64,000 nucleotides of DNA, taken from positions 3,100,001 through 3,164,000 of the forward strand of contig CAWBUD010000002.1 of NCBI GenBank assembly GCA_963791945.1, written 5' to 3'. This DNA comes from PALSA-1003 sp963791945. Lineage in GTDB: Bacteria > Pseudomonadota > Gammaproteobacteria > Burkholderiales > Casimicrobiaceae. This document shows, piece after piece, positions 16,983-25,562 of the stretch. Every line of letters begins with the position of its first letter. The first letter of the stretch is position 1. A program made the position numbers and the translations under genes. The notes beneath the pieces were generated by a model. It was given only the letters and a program-made list of their open reading frames with translations, was not told the origin of the DNA and did not search any database.

Positions 16983-17872
16983 CACCGGTGGCGCTGCAGC
17001 CAGTCCGCGATCTGCGGCGCGACCTCCCCCGCACGCTCGCGCTGCGGAAAGTGGCCGGCGCCGGCGACGAGGCGCCGCTCGTAAGGCCCCGCGAAGTAGC
17101 TTTCCTTGCTTTCGCTCATCTGCGGCAGATTCACCGGATCCAGCGCGCCATGGAGCGTCAGCGTCGGCACGCGCTGCTTCGGCGCGGGATCGAAGCGCGA
17201 TTCGAGCTCGGCGTAGCGCGCATCACCGCTCGCGTGGCCCCAGCGCACCCGGTACGAGTGCAGGGTGATCGCCGCCCAGTCCGGATTATCGAAGGAAACG
17301 GCGGTGCGCTCGAACTCGTCGTCGTCGGGCCGGTAGGCGACGAACCATTCGTTCCAGATGTGGCGGGTGAACGCGCGACGGTCCTCGCGGACGAGCCGCT
17401 CGCCGCGCGCGGTCGCCATCAACCAGTGGTACCAGTAGTTCTGCGTCTGCCGATACGAGAGCGTCTGGCCGGGCGAGTTGGTGCCGTAGCCGGTCGAGAG
17501 TGCGACACAGGCCGAGACGCTGTTCCCGGCGAGGGACGAGGCGATGTACGCCGCCCGCGAGCCCCAGTCGTGGCCGACGAGCGCGTAGCGCGTGAAGCGC
17601 AGGGCGGCCGCGAAATCGACGAGGTCCCGTCCCAGCGCAACCAGCTGACCGCTGCGAAACGTTTCGTCGCTCAAAAATCGCGTCGGGCCGTAGCCGCGCA
17701 GCCACGGCGCGTAGGTCCGGAAGCCGGCCCGATGCATGGCGGGCAGCACCGCGTCCCACGTTCGGGCGTCATCCGGCCAGCCGTGCGCGAAGATGACGGG
17801 GAACCCGTTCTCGGGGCCGCCGACCTCGAAGCCGACGCGCAGCAGCGGGGTATCGATGAATCGCGTGCTCAT
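16982..17872 (-). CDS. Alpha/beta hydrolase (epoxide hydrolase-like)
   Basis: The 296-residue protein has the alpha/beta-hydrolase signatures of the epoxide hydrolase/haloalkane dehalogenase branch: the oxyanion segment HGWPDDARTWDAVLP, the nucleophile elbow VGHDWGSRAAY with Asp as nucleophile, the acid near LHGALDPVN and the catalytic His in GAGHFPQRERA. An Asp nucleophile fits hydrolysis of epoxides or carbon-halogen bonds. It is the first gene of a two-gene unit with the PLP lyase, whose start overlaps its stop. Confidence 0.88.
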   Translation of the reverse strand: MSTRFIDTPLLRVGFEVGGPENGFPVIFAHGWPDDARTWDAVLPAMHRAGFRTYAPWLRGYGPTRFLSDETFRSGQLVALGRDLVDFAAALRFTRYALVGHDWGSRAAYIASSLAGNSVSACVALSTGYGTNSPGQTLSYRQTQNYWYHWLMATARGERLVREDRRAFTRHIWNEWFVAYRPDDDEFERTAVSFDNPDWAAITLHSYRVRWGHASGDARYAELESRFDPAPKQRVPTLTLHGALDPVNLPQMSESKESYFAGPYERRLVAGAGHFPQRERAGEVAPQIADWLQRHR

Positions 17873-17977
17873 TGCGGCGCTGTTTACGGCGCATCATATC
17901 AGCCGATGCGCCGGCCGCGTGTTCTCGGCGTTCGAGCGTGCTACTGGTCGATGACGTTTTGGCGTAAGCTTTTTCTC

Positions 17978-19387
17978 ATGACCGAACGAGAGACGCTTTT
18001 CGGCGCCTTGCGCCAGTCGGCCGATCCGCAAGCCGTCGCGGCGATCGAAAAGCTGGTTCGCGACGCGCCGGACCACCGGCTCTCGCGCATAAATGCCCTC
18101 GACTTCGCGGGCAAGCACGGGCTCGACGAGGAGAGGACGATCGCCGCGTTCCTGCATTCGGCGCGCCTGGGAATCTTCGAGTTGTCGTGGAACGTGCTCT
18201 GTCCCGGTTGCGGCGGCGTTCTGGACGCCGCCTCTTCGCTGAAGAGCGTGAACCGGTCCGAGTATGCGTGCGCCCTTTGCGCCGCCGGCTACGAGCCGTC
18301 GCTGGACGAGATGGTCGAGGTAACCTTCACGGTGAGCCCTCGGGTGCGTCGGATAGCTGCGCACGATCCCGCTCGACTGCCGCCTGCGGAGTATTGCCGG
18401 CAGATGTTCTGGAGCTCGGGCATCGATCTGCCCGAAGAGGCGTTCGAGCGCATGATGAACGAGGTCACGCTGGAGCTGATCGAGCTGCCCGCGGGCGAAA
18501 AAGCGCTGCTGTCGCTGACGCTGCCCGCGGAATTCGTGATCGTCTTCGATCCGGTGACGCACACGGCCCAGTTCATCGACGTCAAGGGCGAGTCGACGCG
18601 CGAGCGCCAGTCGTTGTCGATCGTGTTCAACCGCCGCCACGCGGAAACGACGACGGTCACCATGCAGCCGGGTCCCTTGCGCCTGACCCTGGAGAACCGC
18701 ACGGACATGCGGCTCGTGCCCGGCGTGTACGTCGCGGGCCAGGCGATGCACGACATGCTGGGAAAACGCAAACGCTTCCTTACCGCCAAGCGGCTTCTGA
18801 CCAATCAGACTTTTCGCGACATCTACCGCACCGACACGCTCGACGTCGATCAACGCCTGAAGATCACCAGCCTCACTTTTCTCTTCACCGACCTGAAAGG
18901 CTCGACCGAGCTGTACGACCGCGTCGGCGACCTGGTCGCCTTCGATCTCGTGAAGGAGCACTTCCGGCTGCTGCAGGAGATCGTCGCCGCCGAATCCGGG
19001 GCCGTGGTCAAGACCATCGGCGATGCCGTCATGGCCACCTTTCCCACACCCGATCGCGCGCTCGCTGCGGCGCTGCGGATGCGCGAAGCGATGCGGAGCC
19101 TCAACGATCGGCACAAGAGCGAGGACCTGCTGCTCAAGATCGGCATCCATGAAGGTCCCTGCCTCGCCGTGACGCTCAACGACCGGCAGGATTACTTCGG
19201 GCAGACGGTAAACATCGCCGCGCGCGTGCAGGCGCTCGCGGTGTCGCGCTCGATCCTCGCGACCGGCCCCGTCGTCGACCATCCGCAGGCGTCGGAGCTG
19301 CTTGCGACAGGGGGCGTAAAGCCCACGTCGCGACGGCTGCCGTTGCGAGGCATTGCCGACGACCTGGCAGTCTACGAGATTCCTTGA
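17978..19387 (+). CDS. Class III nucleotide cyclase with N-terminal zinc-ribbon/DUF5939-like region
   Basis: From the start at 17978 the protein has 469 residues (an ATG at 17951 is also possible; neither has a clear ribosome site). The N-terminal 270 residues resemble the DUF5939 region found before some cyclase domains and contain a zinc-ribbon pattern, CPGC (75-78) and CALC (98-101). The C-terminal catalytic domain has LFTDLKGSTELYDRVGD and KTIGDAVMATF, carrying the metal aspartates, and GQTVNIAARVQ. No membrane helix is seen, so it is a soluble cyclase. It shares only the catalytic fold with the cyclase at 12510-13973. An intrinsic terminator follows about 95 bases downstream. Confidence 0.85.
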   Translation: MTERETLFGALRQSADPQAVAAIEKLVRDAPDHRLSRINALDFAGKHGLDEERTIAAFLHSARLGIFELSWNVLCPGCGGVLDAASSLKSVNRSEYACALCAAGYEPSLDEMVEVTFTVSPRVRRIAAHDPARLPPAEYCRQMFWSSGIDLPEEAFERMMNEVTLELIELPAGEKALLSLTLPAEFVIVFDPVTHTAQFIDVKGESTRERQSLSIVFNRRHAETTTVTMQPGPLRLTLENRTDMRLVPGVYVAGQAMHDMLGKRKRFLTAKRLLTNQTFRDIYRTDTLDVDQRLKITSLTFLFTDLKGSTELYDRVGDLVAFDLVKEHFRLLQEIVAAESGAVVKTIGDAVMATFPTPDRALAAALRMREAMRSLNDRHKSEDLLLKIGIHEGPCLAVTLNDRQDYFGQTVNIAARVQALAVSRSILATGPVVDHPQASELLATGGVKPTSRRLPLRGIADDLAVYEIP

Positions 19388-19482
19388 GGGCGCCGGCATT
19401 GCACACCGGGTCAATTTGTACGGGACAGTAAAGAGGGCCAGAGCGTCAGAAATCCTTACATAAGTTGTCGATTTCAATATCA

Positions 19483-19509
19483 AGCTGCTGTTTAAGCGGC
19501 TATTTTTTT
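19483..19509 (+). terminator. Rho-independent terminator after the soluble cyclase gene
   Basis: AGCTGCT and AGCGGCT pair around a five-base loop (one G-T pair) and run into ATTTTTTT. It ends two bases before the sigma-54-like promoter of the next gene. Confidence 0.75.
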
Positions 19510-19510
19510 G

Positions 19511-19526
19511 TGGCTTGCGTCTTGCT
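19511..19526 (+). promoter_or_regulatory. Sigma-54 (RpoN)-type promoter of the PEP-CTERM gene
   Basis: TGGCTTGCGTCTTGCT fits the consensus TGGCAC-N5-TTGCW, with the essential GG (19512-19513) and GC (19524-19525) at the exact spacing. The predicted start point lies near 19537, about 30 bases before the ATG at 19569. In PEP-CTERM bacteria such genes are often controlled by RpoN with the PrsK/PrsR pair. Confidence 0.65.
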
Positions 19527-19568
19527 TTGAGTGGGGGCGGCTCGTGTGGGCCGGGCTTCGGGGAAACA

Positions 19569-20327
19569 ATGAGAAAAGGATGGTTGCGGCTCGTCGTCGG
19601 GTTCGCGTCGGCTGTCGCAGCCTCGGCGGCGTTCGGAGACGCATTCCTGGGCTCGAATCCCGCGACCGGGAAACTGACCTGGTCGGGCTTCTCGAACGGC
19701 TCGGTGGGCGCAAGCATCACCGGCGCGATCGTCTCCAACGTACAAGCGGGCCAGTTTTTTGGATTCTTCGATACCGACGGCGGCAGTGCGGAGGCCGACG
19801 ACTTCCTCCGCTTTTTCTGCATCGACCTCGGTCAGTTCGCCAACGGCGGGCCCAACACGTACATGCGCGACCTCGGTCTGCCCGCTTCGTTGTCCGCGGC
19901 GAAGCAAGCCGAGCTCGCGCGGCTGTTCGATGAGTACTACCCGAACAAGACGGTCGGGACCTATTACTCCGGCGGCGCCCAGACCACGTTCGGCAGCTTC
20001 GCCAGCGCCAACGACTCGGCGGCGTTCCAGCTCGCTGTCTGGGAGATCTTTTTCGGCGACGGCACGGACCTCACGAAGGCCCCTTTCATCGCGAGTTCGG
20101 CGGCTGAATCGACCGCGCAGGGCTGGCTGGACGCGATCAACGCAGAATCGGGTACCCCAGCCGGCTGGACCTTCTATAGCTTCGACAGCCCGTACTATCA
20201 GGACTATCTTTCGGTCGAGTACACGAGACCTTTACGGACAGTCCCCGAGCCTGACAGCCTTTTGCTTCTCTGCAGTGCAGTCCTTGCCGCTTGGGCTGCT
20301 GCATTGCGTCGCCGGCAGACAGCATAG
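19569..20327 (+). CDS. PEP-CTERM sorting-domain exported protein
   Basis: The start at 19569 follows GGGGA and gives 252 residues. A signal peptide (to about FGDAFLG) precedes a domain of unknown function with a WEIFFGDGTDL element, and the C terminus is a classical PEP-CTERM: VPEPDSLLLLCSA, a hydrophobic helix and a basic RRRQ tail. Such tails direct cleavage and attachment or export by an exosortase, usually in organisms making extracellular polysaccharide. No exosortase gene is in the window. The gene is monocistronic, between two terminators, behind a sigma-54-like promoter. Confidence 0.92.
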   Translation: MRKGWLRLVVGFASAVAASAAFGDAFLGSNPATGKLTWSGFSNGSVGASITGAIVSNVQAGQFFGFFDTDGGSAEADDFLRFFCIDLGQFANGGPNTYMRDLGLPASLSAAKQAELARLFDEYYPNKTVGTYYSGGAQTTFGSFASANDSAAFQLAVWEIFFGDGTDLTKAPFIASSAAESTAQGWLDAINAESGTPAGWTFYSFDSPYYQDYLSVEYTRPLRTVPEPDSLLLLCSAVLAAWAAALRRRQTA

Positions 20328-20350
20328 ACTCCTCTGCTCGCGTTCTTCAG

Positions 20351-20378
20351 AGCCGCACGAATAGTGCGGCTTTTTTTG
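20351..20378 (+). terminator. Rho-independent terminator after the PEP-CTERM gene
   Basis: AGCCGCAC and GTGCGGCT form a perfect eight-base stem around GAATA and are followed by a run of T. Confidence 0.9.
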
Positions 20379-20544
20379 GCCTACGCACGCCAGCCGATCG
20401 ACCAGCGTCGGGACGGGAACAGACGCCAATCCTCCTTCTATAGTAGTTTTAGGGTGAATCTCGATCCCGGGCGATCGACGCTTCGAGCTTCGAAGACGCG
20501 CGGGCGGAATGCGCTACATCGACCGGGGATCGAGCGGCTCTCGC

Positions 20545-21327
20545 TCAGCGCTCCGGCTCGTACTCGTCGTGAATGAGCTCGCGAATGCGCTGCTTGAGCT
20601 CGCCGAACCGCGGATCGGTCTCGCGCCGAGGTCGCGGCAAGTCGATGCCGAGCTCGGCCTTTACGCGGCCTGGACGGCGCGTGAGGACGATGACGTGGTC
20701 CGACAGGAGAATCGCCTCCTCGATGCTGTGGGTCACGAGCACCATCGTCTTGCACAGATTGGCGTCGCCGCTTGCGAGCAGACGCCCCATCTCCTCCTGC
20801 ATCCGCGCGCGATTCTGCGCGTCGAGTGCGGCGAACGGCTCGTCCATCAGCAGTACCGACGGATCGACTGCGAGCGCGCGCGCGATCGATACTCGCTGCT
20901 TCATCCCGCCGGAGAGCTGATACGGATAGCGGTCCTCGAAACCCTGGAGCCCTACCAACTCCACGTGGCGCGCGACGATCGCCTCGCGATCCAGCTTCCG
21001 AACCTGCTTCATCTCCAAGCCAAACGCGATGTTCTGCCGCACGGTCAGCCACGGAAAGAGCGCGTATTCCTGAAAGACGACCGTGCGCTGCCAAGTCGGC
21101 GCGCCGACGGTCTTCCCGTCCATGACGATCTCGCCATGGGTCGGCCGCTCGAATCCCGCGAGCAGCATGAGCAGCGTCGTCTTGCCGCAACCGCTGTGGC
21201 CGAGGATCGAGCAGAACTCGCGATCGGCAATGCGGAAGCTCACATCCTCGAGGGCGGTCAGCGGTTCGTCTCGGGCACCGTGGCCGGGGAAGATCTTGCC
21301 GACGCGCGTGATCGTGACGCCGCTCAT
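20545..21327 (-). CDS. ABC transporter ATPase, nitrate/sulfonate/taurine type
   Basis: The 260-residue ATPase has Walker A GHSGCGKTT, the Q-loop VVFQEYALFPWLTV, the signature LSGGMKQRVSIARAL and Walker B VLLMDEPFAALD followed by the H-loop VTHSIEEA. EYALFPWLTV is typical of the SsuB/TauB subfamily that energises uptake of sulfonates, nitrate or related small anions. It lies eleven bases after the permease gene and is the last gene of the importer unit here. Confidence 0.93.
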   Translation of the reverse strand: MSGVTITRVGKIFPGHGARDEPLTALEDVSFRIADREFCSILGHSGCGKTTLLMLLAGFERPTHGEIVMDGKTVGAPTWQRTVVFQEYALFPWLTVRQNIAFGLEMKQVRKLDREAIVARHVELVGLQGFEDRYPYQLSGGMKQRVSIARALAVDPSVLLMDEPFAALDAQNRARMQEEMGRLLASGDANLCKTMVLVTHSIEEAILLSDHVIVLTRRPGRVKAELGIDLPRPRRETDPRFGELKQRIRELIHDEYEPER

Positions 21328-21337
21328 CTCCGCGGCC

Positions 21338-22195
21338 TCATCGGTTCAGTGCCTGCGACCACGGCATGAGCCGGCGCGTGAACGCACGGATCACGCGATC
21401 GATTGCGAGGCCGACAACGCCGATCGTCGCCATGCCGACGATGACGTAGTCGGTGCGCAGCACCGTGCGCGCATCGTTGATGAGGAAACCCAGGCCCGAG
21501 CTGGCGCCCACCAGCTCGGCGGCGACCAGCGCCATCCACCCCACGCCGAGACCGACGCGGATGCCGGTGACGATCTGCGGCAGCGCCGCGCGCAGTACGA
21601 CGCGCCAGAGCGTCTGGCGTTCGCCGGCGCCGAGACAGCGCGCGGCACGAACGAGATTCGGTTCGACGCCCTTCACGCCCGCGACGGTGTTGACGAGGAT
21701 GGGAAAGAAGCAGCCGAGAAAGATGATGAACTCGTTCTGCGTATTGCCCACGCCGAACCACAGGATGGACAGCGGGATCCATGCGAGGGGCGGCACGGGT
21801 CTCAGCATCTCCACGATGGGATCGACTTGCTGCTCCACCCGCTTCCACCAGCCCATCGCGATCCCGATCGGCACGGCGGAGAGCGCCCAGAGAAAAGCGA
21901 CCACCTCGCGAGTCAGGCTGTCGATGAGATGCCGCCACAGATCGCCCGTCCGAATCAGCTCCCAGGCTGCGACGGCGATCGCAGGTGGTGGCGGCAGCAG
22001 AGCGCGCGTCGTGCGATCGAGGACCTCCGTGCTCACGTACCACCAGAGCGCGATCAACGCAGCAAGCAGCGCAAGGCGCGCGATCCGCGACGCGAGCGCC
22101 TTCAGCACGCGCCTCCATGGCGGCGCGGCGCTGGAGGACGATCGATCATCGACGGTCGCGGTCAGGGGGTGTACGACCGCCCGGCGAACGACCAT
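21338..22195 (-). CDS. ABC transporter permease, SsuC/TauC family
   Basis: From the ATG at 22195 the protein has 285 residues, about six membrane helices and the ABC-permease loop EPNLVRAARCLGAGERQTLWRVVLRAALPQIVTGI, which docks the ATPase. PPLAWIPLSILWFGVG is the usual SsuC-type periplasmic-face segment. The start overlaps the end of the receptor gene by 34 bases; a later start would shorten only the non-conserved N-terminal tail. Confidence 0.9.
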   Translation of the reverse strand: MVVRRAVVHPLTATVDDRSSSSAAPPWRRVLKALASRIARLALLAALIALWWYVSTEVLDRTTRALLPPPPAIAVAAWELIRTGDLWRHLIDSLTREVVAFLWALSAVPIGIAMGWWKRVEQQVDPIVEMLRPVPPLAWIPLSILWFGVGNTQNEFIIFLGCFFPILVNTVAGVKGVEPNLVRAARCLGAGERQTLWRVVLRAALPQIVTGIRVGLGVGWMALVAAELVGASSGLGFLINDARTVLRTDYVIVGMATIGVVGLAIDRVIRAFTRRLMPWSQALNR

Positions 22196-23436
22196 GGCTT
22201 GACGAGATCGCCGCGCTCGGGAAAGGGCTGCGGCGTCTTGGTGTTGATTGCCTGCACGTAATCCGGGTACGGCGGCTTCGCCGGATCGCCCTTCCAGCCG
22301 GCGGGAAGGAACGGCGGCTGCTTCGGCACCGCCCACCCGAGCTTCGCGAACGTGTTGTCCATGAAGCGCGCATCGACCGCATCGGTGAAGTCCTTCGCGG
22401 TCAACGGACGGGTGATGCGCTTCTGCTCGTAGAGCCACTTGAAGATCGTCTCGTTCACCGAGCCCCAGAAAGCCGCGTGCGGATAGATGTACGTGGGCTT
22501 GTAGAGGTTGTTGTAGGCTTCGATCTGCTGCAGCAGGATCTCCTTCGAGAAGCTCTTGAGACTCGGGTCCTGAGCCATCAATTCGGCGGCCTTGGCGGGG
22601 TTGCGGCGGATCCAGAGCGTGGCTTCCGCATAGGCGTCGGAGAAGGCCTGCGCGACGTCGGGCGCGTTCTGCACGATCTCCGAGCGCACGTAGAACTGGC
22701 CCTCGTACATGTTGTACGGGAAGATCGAATCGATGATCCGGCCGTTCTTGCGCTCCTCGACCATCATGGTCGGCGTCGGATCCCACGGCACGACGCCGGC
22801 GATGCCCTTCGGGAGCGCCATCTGCTCGCCGGGCGGCATGTTCTTGAGCACGACGTCCTTGCCCGCGACGAGCCCGTTCATCTGCATCGCCATCTGGAAG
22901 TAGAACTCGGCCGAAGAGCCGGTGACGAGGCCGATCACCGCCGGCTCCTTCCCGCCCTTGAGGTCCTTGATGCTCTTCAAGCCGGAATCCGGCGGCACCA
23001 CCAGCGCGTGCAGGAGATTGGGCGAAAGGATCGCGATCGCGGTGACGGGCACGTTCTTGTCGAGCAGCGACGTGAACGGAAAATTGCCGCCGTTGCCGAC
23101 CTGAAACCTGGCCGAGACGATGGTCTCGTTGATCGCGGGCCCGGACGGGAACGCCTGAAACGTCGTCTCGACACCGCGCTCCTTCATCAGCCCCTGGCGA
23201 TCCATCACGATGTTGATCGTGTTCTGTCCCGACCATGGCGCCTGGTAGGCGACCTGGATCGGCCACCAGCCCTTGCTCTTCAACCACTGCACCGACTTGT
23301 CGGATACCTTCTCGTAAGGGAGCGGCCATCCCCAGTCGGTGAATTTCGTCTGCGCCGACAAAGCAGGCGCGAACAGCAGCGCGATGGCCGCGATCGTCGC
23401 CCACGCGCCGGTGCGCGCAGTAGGTCTGGTCTTCAT
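22162..23436 (-). CDS. ABC transporter substrate-binding protein, NMT1/TauA-like
   Basis: The 424-residue receptor starts after a textbook AGGAGG. A signal peptide (to about LSAQTK) precedes a two-lobed SBP_bac type domain with the sulfonate/nitrate family signs: VVPPDSGLKSIKDLKGGK, VPWDPTPTMMVEERKNG and a C-terminal ITRPLTAKDFTDAVDARF. It is larger than E. coli TauA or SsuA (about 320), with extra N- and C-terminal segments. The ligand is unknown; the neighbouring carboxyltransferase and BKACE genes hint at an organic acid rather than a sulfonate. Confidence 0.9.
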   Translation of the reverse strand: MKTRPTARTGAWATIAAIALLFAPALSAQTKFTDWGWPLPYEKVSDKSVQWLKSKGWWPIQVAYQAPWSGQNTINIVMDRQGLMKERGVETTFQAFPSGPAINETIVSARFQVGNGGNFPFTSLLDKNVPVTAIAILSPNLLHALVVPPDSGLKSIKDLKGGKEPAVIGLVTGSSAEFYFQMAMQMNGLVAGKDVVLKNMPPGEQMALPKGIAGVVPWDPTPTMMVEERKNGRIIDSIFPYNMYEGQFYVRSEIVQNAPDVAQAFSDAYAEATLWIRRNPAKAAELMAQDPSLKSFSKEILLQQIEAYNNLYKPTYIYPHAAFWGSVNETIFKWLYEQKRITRPLTAKDFTDAVDARFMDNTFAKLGWAVPKQPPFLPAGWKGDPAKPPYPDYVQAINTKTPQPFPERGDLVKPWSFAGRSYTP

Positions 23437-23465
23437 GATCGGTTCCTCCTTTGGTATCGTCTTCC

Positions 23466-24974
23466 TCATGCCGAGAACGTCATCTCGGTCCCTGCAAAGC
23501 GAACGTGCGCGTATTCGATGTCCGAGCGTGTCGCGAAGAAAGCGATGAGCTCGGAGAGCGGCGTCGTGCGGAACGTGCAGCGCGGCACGGGATTCTCGAG
23601 CGCCGCGAGCAATTTTCTGTCGTAGAACGCGGCGAGCAGAATGTCCTCGTCGGTCGCGGCGGGGCCCAGGTCCGCGCGCAGCCGCGGAATCCAGGGCTCG
23701 ATATGCGCCGCGGGCGCCTCGGTGACGTACTCGTCCGGACGGATGTTGGCGCGCTCGAGGAACTCGGCGCATGGCGGCGCCGCCAGCCTGCCGTAGTAGC
23801 CGCAAGCGTACTTCCGGATCTCGTCGGGGATCGTCTTGTAGCGCTCGCCCTGGACGACGTTGAGCGTGGCCTGCGTGACGATGTACTGGGCGAACGGGCT
23901 CACCACGATGGGATAGCCGAGGTCGCAGCGGACGCGCGCGGCCTCCTCGAGAATTTCCGGCATTCGGTCCGCGATGCGCATCATCTCGAGCTGGTAGCGC
24001 AGGTTGGAGATCATTCCGCCAGGAATCTGGTGCTCGTAGAGCGAAGGGTCGTAGCGCGCGATCCGGCCGCGCGGCTTCCCCTCGCGCTCGCATACCCACG
24101 CGAAATAGCCCGCCACCTCCGCCAGCGCTTCCGGATCGAGCGAGGTGTCCAGTCCGAGCGCGCGCGCCCGGGCGCCGATGTCCTCCGTCGCGGGCAGCGA
24201 CGCGCCGTTGGCGAGCGGCTCGGTCGCGGTGTAGCCGAAGCGAAAGCCGCTCTTCATCGCGATGCTGTAGACCTCCGGCGCGAGCCCGGATTGACAGTGG
24301 GAGTGCAGCTGCACGGGAATCTCGCCGGCCGCCTGCACGACCAGCGGAAACAGCGTCCCGCCGCGCTCCGGGGTGAGCAGCCCCGTGGGGTCCTTGATGC
24401 AGATGAAATCCGCCCCCAGCGCGACGAGCTCGCGGGTGCGCTCGACGTAATAGGCGTCGGTGTGCACCGGCGAGAGCGTGTAGGTCATCCATGCGCTGAT
24501 CTTCATCCCGGCGGCGCGTCCGGCGCGCACCGAGGATTCGATGTTCCGGTTGTCGTTGAGCGCGTCGTAGACCGTCAGAACATCCACGCCGCGTTGCGCG
24601 AGCGCCCGGGCGTTGAGCGCGACGATGTCGTCGGGAAAGAGCTCGAACGTGTAAAGGCTCTGCCCGCGCGTCAGCGCGTCGCAAGGCGTGTCGAGACGGC
24701 TGCAAAGCAGTCCCACGCGTTCGAAAGGGTTCTCGTGCAGATAGCGCACGCACACGTCGAAGACCGCGCCTCCGAGAATGTTGATGAACGCGTAGCCGGC
24801 GCGGTCGATGGCAGGAAGGATCGGCGTCATCATCCCCGTGGTCATCCGCGTGGACCACAGGCACTGGTGCGCGTCGCGCAGCGTCACGTCGACGAAATCG
24901 AACCGTCGCCCGCCCGTACCGCTCCCCCGCGTGCCCGCCCCTTCGCCCGCGTGCGTCGTCAGTGCGTCGCTCAT
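23466..24974 (-). CDS. Carboxyltransferase subunit, pyruvate carboxylase/oxaloacetate decarboxylase alpha type
   Basis: The 502-residue protein is the HMGL-like TIM barrel plus PYC_OADA domain. DVTLRDAHQCLWSTRM holds the metal-binding Asp and the conserved HQ, ICIKDPTGLLTP the lysine expected to be involved in carboxyl transfer, and HSHCQSGLAPE the metal-binding His pair. It moves CO2 between biotin and a 2-oxo acid. The biotin carrier is a separate gene overlapping its start by ATGA. Neither a biotin carboxylase nor the sodium-pump beta subunit is present, so the direction (carboxylase or decarboxylase) is open. Confidence 0.9.
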   Translation of the reverse strand: MSDALTTHAGEGAGTRGSGTGGRRFDFVDVTLRDAHQCLWSTRMTTGMMTPILPAIDRAGYAFINILGGAVFDVCVRYLHENPFERVGLLCSRLDTPCDALTRGQSLYTFELFPDDIVALNARALAQRGVDVLTVYDALNDNRNIESSVRAGRAAGMKISAWMTYTLSPVHTDAYYVERTRELVALGADFICIKDPTGLLTPERGGTLFPLVVQAAGEIPVQLHSHCQSGLAPEVYSIAMKSGFRFGYTATEPLANGASLPATEDIGARARALGLDTSLDPEALAEVAGYFAWVCEREGKPRGRIARYDPSLYEHQIPGGMISNLRYQLEMMRIADRMPEILEEAARVRCDLGYPIVVSPFAQYIVTQATLNVVQGERYKTIPDEIRKYACGYYGRLAAPPCAEFLERANIRPDEYVTEAPAAHIEPWIPRLRADLGPAATDEDILLAAFYDRKLLAALENPVPRCTFRTTPLSELIAFFATRSDIEYAHVRFAGTEMTFSA

Positions 24975-25528
24975 TGCGGTTCCAGGACCACCAGCGGCTG
25001 TCCGTATTCCACGGCTTCCGCATCCCCGACGAGTATCTCGCGGATCACGCCGCGCACACCAGCGACGATCGAGTTCATGAGCTTCATCACCTCGATGATG
25101 CACACCGTCGCATCCGGCTGCACCGCCTGCCCGACCTCGACGAAAGGCGCGGCGCCCGGAGCGGGCGCGCGATAGAACGTTCCGACCATGGGCGAGCGGA
25201 CGACGACCCAATGATCCGGCCACGCGTCCGCCGGGTCTCTCCTTGTTCCTTCGTTCGGTGCTTCTTCGTGCTTCCCCCCCGCCGCCGAGCTCCGCGGCTC
25301 GCGAGCTGCCGAGGCGTCCGGCTCGCGTTTGCGCTTCAAGTGCAGCTCGATCTCGCCGACCTTGAGCCGGAACTCGGAGAACTGCGGGGACGACTTGACG
25401 AGCTCGACGATCCTGAGCAGGTCTTCGTAGGTGAGGGCGTCCTTAGCCACGGTCTCGGTCTCGCTTTGGCGGCGCCGCTTGAGTGACCGCTCGTCGTCGG
25501 GCGCTGTTTTCGTCTCCCGGCCCATCAT
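24971..25528 (-). CDS. Biotin carboxyl carrier protein (AccB-like)
   Basis: The 185-residue protein has an N-terminal helical segment (DALTYEDLLRIVELVKSS, as in AccB), a linker rich in Ala, Pro and charged residues and a C-terminal biotinyl domain. The biotinylated lysine lies in EVMKLMN, a variant of the usual EAMKM; VVRSPMVGTFYRAPAPGAAPFVEVG is the thumb region. It should shuttle carboxybiotin to the carboxyltransferase encoded next, with which it overlaps by four bases. A GTG start near residue 27 is a plausible alternative. The gene is divergent from iclR-type gene 25563. Confidence 0.88.
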   Translation of the reverse strand: MMGRETKTAPDDERSLKRRRQSETETVAKDALTYEDLLRIVELVKSSPQFSEFRLKVGEIELHLKRKREPDASAAREPRSSAAGGKHEEAPNEGTRRDPADAWPDHWVVVRSPMVGTFYRAPAPGAAPFVEVGQAVQPDATVCIIEVMKLMNSIVAGVRGVIREILVGDAEAVEYGQPLVVLEPQ

Positions 25529-25562
25529 TGCACAGCGCCGGAAAACATGGCAATAATGGAAC

